From an uncultured Clostridia bacterium (GTDB lineage Bacteria > Bacillota > Clostridia > Oscillospirales > Ruminococcaceae), in NCBI GenBank assembly GCA_947385505.1, contig CANDLP010000033.1:1-11722 (forward strand): DNA of 11,722 bases. The letters are read 5' to 3'. The notes beneath the pieces are model-generated. The model was not told the DNA's origin. It did not search any database and saw only the letters and a program-made list of their open reading frames with translations. Made by a program: the position numbers and the translations under genes. The first letter of the stretch is position 1. Each line of letters starts with the position of its first letter. Shown here piece after piece: positions 8,001 through 11,722 of the stretch.

Positions 8001-8495
8001 GCGGTAAAGGAACAGGGGCTTGAAGAAAACGGAAAAGCGCCGGAAGCTTCAAAAGAATGTCTGGTGGATATAAAAATAAACGCCTATATTCCCGAAAGCT
8101 ATATTCCAAGCTCCGCTCAGCGCATTACCTGTTACCGCAAAATAGCATCGATAAAAAACGAACAGGATATGCTGGACGTTACCGATGAGCTTATAGACCG
8201 CTACGGCGATGTTCCAAAATCCGTGTACGGACTTGTAAGAATAGCCCTTTTAAGAACACAAGCAGAAATGGCAGGAATAGAAGAGATAGTTCAGAGCGGG
8301 GATAATCTGCTGTTTTATACGGAAAAGCCTGATATTGAGATGATCGGCAAATGCGGCGATAATATGGGAAACAGAGTGGCGCTTAATATGACGGGAAGAG
8401 TGAATATCAAGGTCAAAATCGACGGAGAGGATCCGTTGGAATGCTTAAATGAATTTTTGGACAACTATTGCAGGGTTAAAGTCAATAAAAAATAA
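5031..8495 (+). CDS. mfd: Transcription-repair coupling factor Mfd
   Basis: At 1154 residues this matches the usual Mfd length. Mfd is the DNA translocase that removes RNA polymerase stalled at lesions and recruits UvrA. Domains in order: a UvrB-like N-terminal region including VEGRGQISVRGSILDIFP (from residue 168), which binds UvrA; the RNA-polymerase interaction domain (about 483-560, EIAVGDLVVHNTYGIGVF); and the RecG-like motor. The motor has Walker A GDVGFGKT (637-644), Walker B DEEQ (738-741), SATPIPRT (from 764), and motif VI QLHQLRGRVGR (904-914). A C-terminal TRCF domain follows (about 1010-1110). All key residues are intact. The ATG at 5031 was chosen because it gives the family length and follows AAAGGA (5014-5019, an 11-nt gap). 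The open frame upstream to 4821 is repeat element B. No clear promoter was found, so expression may come from the ECF promoter or from within the repeat. Confidence 0.97.
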   Translation: MEYFSKLAQNLPEFVRAEKAMKNPARPSLVTGLAGIHKAHLLSRLAYCGEAPVLVITKTEADAAKLTADINTLSGRETALLFPAKDMTLGDAEAVSGEYTRKRIEVLYRLSEGSIPMAVCSPDSAVQLTLSQKQIMENSVILKKGSEHNLPKLTEKLVGAGFARFDAVEGRGQISVRGSILDIFPVNSEKPIRIEFWDDEIDRMSYFETETQRRTEDIDEIRIAPNTELLFGSDELIEKIRGLISIQKGKNSEKSIKKLNRDIERLRGGLTLMGDKYFPLCCEKPESIFDYVKTVVVCENTGCNETLRASAAQHTEELKTLFEEGTLCRGLERYCLTKGEYAEKLHEKLRLYLDNFIRGGGIELDQIIPMQANSVSLWGGEYGVLKEQLADYKDSGYSVSLFAGTEKAGRTLAEDLTADGFRADYSPNSNKPVKDVITVFPGMLSAGFDYPDAKYVCLSHTAVTSIRKSAPKRKKAEIINSLDEIAVGDLVVHNTYGIGVFEGVENIRDGGVSKDYIRIKYAGTDVLYVPVTQLDLMSRYIGSADTTAVKLSKLHTDQWQKAKTKAKAAAKEMAKELTELYAKRLKSKGFAFSPDNRDQEEFENRFNYVETDDQLRCAAEIKSDMEKSSPMDRLLCGDVGFGKTEVALRGAFKCVNDGKQCALLCPTTVLAWQHYQTVLRRMEGYPLKIALLSRFVTAKEQKQTLENLKKGSVDMVIGTHRLVQKDVEFKDLGLVIIDEEQRFGVAHKERFKEMFSGVDILTLSATPIPRTLNMAMTGIRDMSVLETPPQDRQPITTYVMEHDWGIVASAISKELRRNGQVYYIHNRVESITNCAAKLHELVPEASIGIAHGKMEEDELLEVWSKLLNGEINLLVCTTLIETGVDVPNCNTLIIEGAENMGLAQLHQLRGRVGRTNRRAFAYFTFKRGKVLSEVATKRLDAIREFTKFGSGFRIAMRDLEIRGAGSILGASQSGHLTAVGYDMYLKLLDEAVKEQGLEENGKAPEASKECLVDIKINAYIPESYIPSSAQRITCYRKIASIKNEQDMLDVTDELIDRYGDVPKSVYGLVRIALLRTQAEMAGIEEIVQSGDNLLFYTEKPDIEMIGKCGDNMGNRVALNMTGRVNIKVKIDGEDPLECLNEFLDNYCRVKVNKK

Positions 8496-8548
8496 CGGAT
8501 TGTTTTATGTTGTTTTTGCTTTTAAAATAGGAAGGGTAAATTTATAAT

Positions 8549-8604
8549 TGATCAAAGCCTGTTAAAATTTTCGGTTTTCCGATTTTTTTAACAGGCTTTG
8601 ATCA
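8549..8604. terminator. Long inverted repeat between convergent genes, candidate bidirectional terminator
   Basis: TGATCAAAGCCTGTTAAAA (8549-8567) and its exact complement (8586-8604) form a 19-bp stem. The 18-nt loop contains its own TCGG/CCGA stem (8571-8582) followed by a run of seven T. The element lies 53 bp after the mfd stop and 24 bp beyond the end of the opposing hydrolase gene, the usual place for a shared terminator. The T run sits inside the stem-loop rather than after it, so it is not a textbook terminator. It could instead be a small palindromic mobile repeat. Confidence 0.5.
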
Positions 8605-8628
8605 TATCTATAATTATGGTTATTAGTA

Positions 8629-9696
8629 TTACATTACCTTTGACCTCTCTGTTTCTGCGATTTTATGAACAATTTCAGAAAAACCTTCCGAATCGGATTC
8701 CAATAACCCATGCGTCATATTTTCCATCAAAAACATCTGCTTATATGGTGCATTTACTTCATCAAAATATTTTTTTGCCAATTTATAATTCGTTTGATAG
8801 TCCATATCACCGTTTATATTATAAAATGGCACATTATAATCGACTCTGGTTTTCAACGAAAACGATGCAAATTCTTTCGATGAAGAAAATTCTAAGTATG
8901 AACTCATATCCGCGTTAAAGTAATTTATCCAATCAGCAATAGAATAATTCGGATTAAATATTACCGTTGAAATCAAATTATAGTCCGCACCATTAACCAT
9001 CATATCATAACCGTATTTCTGCATTATTGTATTCTTAACAGCAAAGTATTCGGCTGTGGTATTATCGGGTGTTAACCTATTCACTAACTGTAATGCTTCT
9101 TCATCACCTTCTGCCCATAATAACGCTTCTTGTTTAAATGCTTCTTCATTATCTAAAAAATCAACAAGCTGTCCTGCCCCGATAAAACAGTCGTAATATT
9201 CAGGATATTTAAGCACTAAATTTGCTCCAAAAATTGAACCCCACGAATGTCCGAGAATTGTTATTTTATCTTTTGAAAGGTACTCTAAAATAAATTCTGT
9301 TAATTCCTTTCCGTCGGTTAAAAACATCTCCTTTGTCAAGACGATATCATTTTGAGAAGCATCATAACTTTTCCCGCAGCTGCGTTGATCCCATGTAACT
9401 ACCGTATACACATCTGACCATTTTCTTGTGATCACATAATCAATCTGACTTGTTGCTGAACCCGGGCCTCCGTGCAAATACAACAAAACAGGATTGTTCA
9501 AATCTTGACCATATATGTTAATCCACTGCTCTGTACCGTTAATATCAACATACATAGACTCATTGATTCCGCCCAGCGGAGTTTGATTAAGAGTCATTTT
9601 ACCAACCGCTCTAATCAAAAAGAAAGCAATAAGCAGTATCGGTAAAGACAAAGCTGTACCTTTTATTATTTTCAATAATTTTGATTTTTTCTTCAT
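8629..9696 (-). CDS. Membrane-anchored alpha/beta hydrolase, proline-iminopeptidase-like (S33 type)
   Basis: This 355-residue protein begins with a basic stretch (KKKSK) and a hydrophobic segment (about residues 13-30). It is therefore probably a signal-anchor protein with its enzyme domain outside the membrane. The alpha/beta hydrolase core is complete: oxyanion-hole motif HGGPG (75-79), WDQRSCGKS (102-110), nucleophile elbow GHSWGS with S151, an acid in NGDMDYQT (likely D299) and H329 in MTHG. HGGPG plus WDQR is typical of prolyl aminopeptidase relatives, but the true substrate (peptide, ester or lactone) cannot be read from sequence. The gene is visibly more AT-rich than its neighbours and stands alone between repeat elements, which suggests acquisition. 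The start at 9696 gives a proper basic N-terminus but has no good ribosome binding site upstream (only a weak ACGGTAA). Confidence 0.85.
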   Translation of the reverse strand: MKKKSKLLKIIKGTALSLPILLIAFFLIRAVGKMTLNQTPLGGINESMYVDINGTEQWINIYGQDLNNPVLLYLHGGPGSATSQIDYVITRKWSDVYTVVTWDQRSCGKSYDASQNDIVLTKEMFLTDGKELTEFILEYLSKDKITILGHSWGSIFGANLVLKYPEYYDCFIGAGQLVDFLDNEEAFKQEALLWAEGDEEALQLVNRLTPDNTTAEYFAVKNTIMQKYGYDMMVNGADYNLISTVIFNPNYSIADWINYFNADMSSYLEFSSSKEFASFSLKTRVDYNVPFYNINGDMDYQTNYKLAKKYFDEVNAPYKQMFLMENMTHGLLESDSEGFSEIVHKIAETERSKVM

Positions 9697-9740
9697 TTTA
9701 TATTACCGTAAAATTCAAATTTGTTGTTCTGCTTTTGTCA

Positions 9741-9842
9741 TACTTATACCAATCCCATTTTGAACTGACGTAATACCCACAGTTCAAAATGGGATTGCAC
9801 CCGAAACACTAATCCCACAGTTCAAAAAGAGATTAGTATTAA
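9741..9842. repeat. Inverted-repeat element in the hydrolase leader (TTTTGAACTG repeats)
   Basis: CAATCCCATTTTGAACTG (9750-9767) is repeated as its exact complement at 9780-9797, an 18-bp stem with a 12-nt loop. A third, diverged copy lies at the other end: read on the minus strand it is AATACTAATCTCTTTTTGAACTG (complement of 9818-9840), comparable with the left end TTATACCAATCCCATTTTGAACTG (9744-9767). CCCACAGTTCAAAA is also directly repeated at 9776-9789 and 9814-9827. A smaller stem ACTAATC/GATTAGT joins 9808-9814 with 9831-9837. The outer copies look like terminal repeats of a roughly 100-bp MITE. Because it lies downstream of the hydrolase promoter, it would also be transcribed as leader RNA. 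Confidence 0.55.
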
Positions 9843-9929
9843 TTATATCACAGCTCCCCTAAAAAGTAAAGGATGAAAATTTACTCCCCCTATAAAAGCC
9901 GTGATTGACTTTAGCTGTGTAATACTAAT
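9832..9929. repeat. 98-bp inverted-repeat element with an interrupted terminal repeat
   Basis: The right end AGCTGTG + TAATACTAAT (9913-9929) is the complement of the left end ATTAGTATTA (9832-9841) + CACAGCT (9849-9855), except that the left end carries 7 extra bases (9842-9848). Those extra bases supply the -10 box of the minus-strand promoter. The first 10 bp are shared with the end of the 9741-9842 element, so the two are adjoining or nested. AGTAAA/TTTACT (9865-9870 with 9880-9885) forms a further internal stem. No coding sequence is present. Confidence 0.52.
9842..9870 (-). promoter_or_regulatory. Sigma-70-type promoter for the alpha/beta hydrolase gene
   Basis: On the minus strand, TTTACT (9865-9870) and a perfect TATAAT (9842-9847) are separated by 17 bp. 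Transcription would start near 9835 and yield a leader of about 139 nt containing the TTTTGAACTG stems before the ATG at 9696. The promoter overlaps the left end of the 9832-9929 inverted repeat, so the element seems to provide it. Confidence 0.58.
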
Positions 9930-10067
9930 AGAATGCCATGCCGCTTTAGCGATATGGCGAGAGAGAAGCGCCCTCATTCATTGTATTGAAATTAAATAAC
10001 CACCGTCTGCGGCTGTACTTCGGCTTCGCGAAGTATTTGGCTTGTGGATAAAATCCAAATGGTTATT
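9930..10067. repeat. Run of small palindromes, non-coding
   Basis: No gene is visible here. GCCAT/ATGGC (9935-9939 with 9954-9958) encloses CGC-TTTA-GCG. AATAACCA (9995-10002) is matched by TGGTTATT (10060-10067), and between them lies TACTTCG/CGAAGTA (about 10016-10035) with a 6-nt loop. These look like remnants of one or two further small inverted-repeat elements. Boundaries are uncertain. Confidence 0.38.
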
Positions 10068-10240
10068 ATAGCAATCCGCAAAAAGAATAACACTCAACTT
10101 GTTAATCAAAAAGCTTTTATATTATTACGTTGCGTATTCGGGGCTTTGCCCCGGACCCCACTTCCTTTTTGGTGTCCAAAAAGGAAGCGAAAAAAACAGG
10201 TGCGGCTTCGCCGCTATTTATTCTTTTCTTGGATTGCTAT
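10068..10240 (-). mobile_element. Palindromic repeat element, copy C (same cargo, different terminal repeats)
   Basis: The ends are 23-bp inverted repeats that agree at 20 positions: left 10068-10090 (ATAGCAATCC...AAAAGAATAA) and right 10218-10240. Inside, on the minus strand, is the same ordered cargo as the left half of copy B: GCGGCGAAGCCGC (10202-10214), the 27-nt CTTCC palindrome (10161-10187) and CGGGGC-AAA-GCCCCG (10139-10153), including the AATAC that follows. The ends are unrelated to GGGGCTGTAAAAAAAG of copy A. The cargo therefore appears to travel separately from the ends, or to have inserted into another element. No transposase and no clear target duplication are seen. Confidence 0.7.
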
Positions 10241-10263
10241 AGTATAATACTGTCTTAGTCAAC

Positions 10264-10299
10264 ACAAAAACCACTCCGACTCAACCGAGCCGGAGTGGT
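10264..10299 (-). terminator. Intrinsic terminator of ppdK
   Basis: On the minus strand, ACCACTCCG (10291-10299) pairs with CGGAGTGGT (10270-10278), giving 9 bp. An inner CTC/GAG stem sits around a 4-nt loop, and the stem is directly followed by TTTTTG. It lies 20 bp past the ppdK stop codon in the right orientation, a textbook Rho-independent terminator. Confidence 0.87.
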
Positions 10300-10318
10300 C
10301 ATTTTATTTATTCAAAAA

Positions 10319-11722
10319 TTATCTGAGTGCCGCCTGCGCCGCAGCCAATCTTGCAATAGGCACACGGAAAGGTGAGCAGGAAACATAAGTGAGCCCCAAC
10401 TGATGGCAGAACTCTACGGAAGTAGGATCGCCGCCGTGCTCGCCGCAAATGCCGATATGCATTTCGGGACGAGTAGCCTTGCCCAGCTTGATAGCCATTT
10501 CCATAAGCTTGCCTACGCCGGTCTGATCCAGCTTAGCAAAGGGATCATTCTCGAAGATCTTTGCGTCATAGTAAGCGTTAAGGAACTTGCCCGCGTCATC
10601 ACGGGAGAAGCCGTAGGTCATCTGGGTCAGGTCGTTGGTGCCGAAGCAGAAGAACTCGGCTTCCTTAGCGATCTCGTCGGCCGTGAGAGCCGCTCTGGGG
10701 ATCTCTATCATGGTACCCACTTCATACTTAAGGTCGCTGCCGGCGTTCTTGATCTCCTCATCGGCAACCGCTACAACTACGTCCTTAACGTACTTAAGCT
10801 CCTTGATCTCGCCTACCAGAGGAATCATGATCTCGGGAACGATAGTCCAGTCGGGATGAGCCTTCTTAACGTTGAGGGCTGCACGGATAACCGCTCTGGT
10901 CTGCATCTTTGCGATTTCAGGGTATGTTACCGCCAAGCGGCAGCCTCTGTGGCCCATCATGGGGTTAAACTCATGGAGAGAAGTGATTATATTCTTTATG
11001 GTCTCAACCGACTTGCCCTGCGCCTCAGCCAACTTCTTGATATCGGCTTCATCGGTGGGAACAAACTCGTGGAGAGGAGGATCAAGGAAACGGATGGTAA
11101 CGGGGTTGCCTTCAAGAGCCTCGTAAAGCTTCTCGAAATCGCTCTGCTGATAAGGCAGAATCTTTTCAAGAGCGGCTTCTCTTTCCTCGACGGTATCGGA
11201 GCAGATCATCTCACGGAACGCCGCGATTCTGTCAGCCTCAAAGAACATATGCTCGGTACGGCAAAGACCGATACCCTCAGCGCCCAGCTCTTTTGCCTTC
11301 TTGGCGTCGGCGGGAGTGTCCGCGTTGGTTCTTACCTTAAGCTTTCTGTACTTGTCGGCCCAGTTCATAATTCTGCCGAACTCGCCCGCAATAGTTGCGT
11401 CAACGGTATCAATAACACCGTCATAAATGTTACCGGTTGAGCCGTCAATGGAGATCCAATCGCCTTCGTGGAATTCCTTGCCCGCAAGGGTGAACTTCTT
11501 GTTTTCCTCGTCCATTGCGATTTCGGAGCAGCCGGATACGCAGCAGGTGCCCATGCCTCTGGCAACAACGGCGGCGTGAGAGGTCATACCGCCTCTTACG
11601 GTCAGGATACCCTGAGCCGCCTTCATACCGGTGATATCTTCGGGAGAAGTTTCAAGACGAACCAGAACCACCTTTTCCCCTCTTGCCTTCCAGCTTTCCG
11701 CGTCCTCGGCGGTGAATACGAT
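10319..11722 (-). CDS. ppdK: Pyruvate, phosphate dikinase PpdK, C-terminal half (N-terminus beyond window)
   Basis: 467 residues are visible and the frame runs off the window edge, so about the first 400 of the usual roughly 870 residues are missing. PPDK reversibly converts pyruvate, ATP and phosphate to PEP, AMP and pyrophosphate. In anaerobic clostridia it often works in glycolysis. The phosphohistidine swivel domain motif GGMTSHAAVVARGMG is present, with the phosphorylated His at visible residue 49. The PEP/pyruvate-binding barrel follows: RFLDPPLHEF (R211), MMGHRGCRL (R259), VPEIMIPLV, EVGTMIEIPRAAL, FGTNDLTQ (361-364 for GTND) and the catalytic Cys in GICGEHGGDP (C426). LDPPLHEF and the spacing fit PPDK better than PEP synthase or PTS enzyme I. 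No lesions are seen. Confidence 0.97.
   Translation of the reverse strand: MVFTAEDAESWKARGEKVVLVRLETSPEDITGMKAAQGILTVRGGMTSHAAVVARGMGTCCVSGCSEIAMDEENKKFTLAGKEFHEGDWISIDGSTGNIYDGVIDTVDATIAGEFGRIMNWADKYRKLKVRTNADTPADAKKAKELGAEGIGLCRTEHMFFEADRIAAFREMICSDTVEEREAALEKILPYQQSDFEKLYEALEGNPVTIRFLDPPLHEFVPTDEADIKKLAEAQGKSVETIKNIITSLHEFNPMMGHRGCRLAVTYPEIAKMQTRAVIRAALNVKKAHPDWTIVPEIMIPLVGEIKELKYVKDVVVAVADEEIKNAGSDLKYEVGTMIEIPRAALTADEIAKEAEFFCFGTNDLTQMTYGFSRDDAGKFLNAYYDAKIFENDPFAKLDQTGVGKLMEMAIKLGKATRPEMHIGICGEHGGDPTSVEFCHQLGLTYVSCSPFRVPIARLAAAQAALR

Noticed and set aside
8598..8918. Plus-strand open frame opposite the 3' end of the hydrolase gene
   Set aside because: It is antisense to conserved hydrolase sequence containing the catalytic His region, with no ribosome binding site or recognisable product.
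9741..10240. CRISPR array
   Set aside because: The repeats are inverted and of differing sequence, without regular direct repeats and unique spacers, and no cas genes are near.
10403..11440. Open frame of 345 codons on the plus strand opposite ppdK
   Set aside because: It is fully antisense to a well-conserved ppdK with intact motifs. High-GC wobble positions of ppdK explain the lack of stops, and the translation shows no recognisable domain.

Overview
The window reads as chromosomal DNA from an anaerobic, low-to-mid GC Gram-positive bacterium, most likely a gut Clostridia member of the Ruminococcaceae/Oscillospiraceae type. This rests on the gene set: a YfhO-family membrane protein, a type III pantothenate kinase, a solitary ECF-transporter S component, Mfd and a C. 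symbiosum-like pyruvate phosphate dikinase. A/G-rich ribosome binding sites of the AAAGGA/AAAGGAG type agree with it. The genus is an inference.

Layout. Positions 3-2483 (+) hold the 3' part of a YfhO-family gene with an unusual acidic tail. After a 126-bp spacer comes coaX (2610-3389, +). A 243-bp palindromic repeat element with 16-bp terminal inverted repeats (3401-3643) follows. Next is a spacer with a strong hairpin, then a good sigma-70-type promoter (3830-3858). That promoter drives a roughly 98-nt structured leader and an ECF S-component gene (3964-4608, +). A second, chimeric copy of the repeat (4636-4991) lies between this gene and mfd (5031-8495, +). A long inverted repeat (8549-8604) sits between mfd and a convergent, AT-rich gene for a membrane-anchored alpha/beta hydrolase (8629-9696, -). 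Its upstream region (9741-10240) is a dense cluster of small inverted-repeat elements, one of which carries the likely hydrolase promoter. The last of them (10068-10240) carries the same palindromic cargo as the two repeats near coaX and mfd, but has different ends. The window closes with an intrinsic terminator and the C-terminal half of ppdK (10319-11722, -).

How the genes relate. CoaX makes 4'-phosphopantothenate from pantothenate, and the S component two positions downstream could supply that substrate; this is inferred from position only. Mfd, PPDK and YfhO are functionally unrelated housekeeping or envelope genes. The hydrolase with its repeat-rich upstream region looks like an acquired AT-rich island.

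The two observations most worth following are the leader of the ECF S-component gene, which has mutually exclusive pairings and matches no riboswitch class I recognise, and the modular palindromic repeat family, present as four cargo copies in three elements, whose stems show compensatory base changes.
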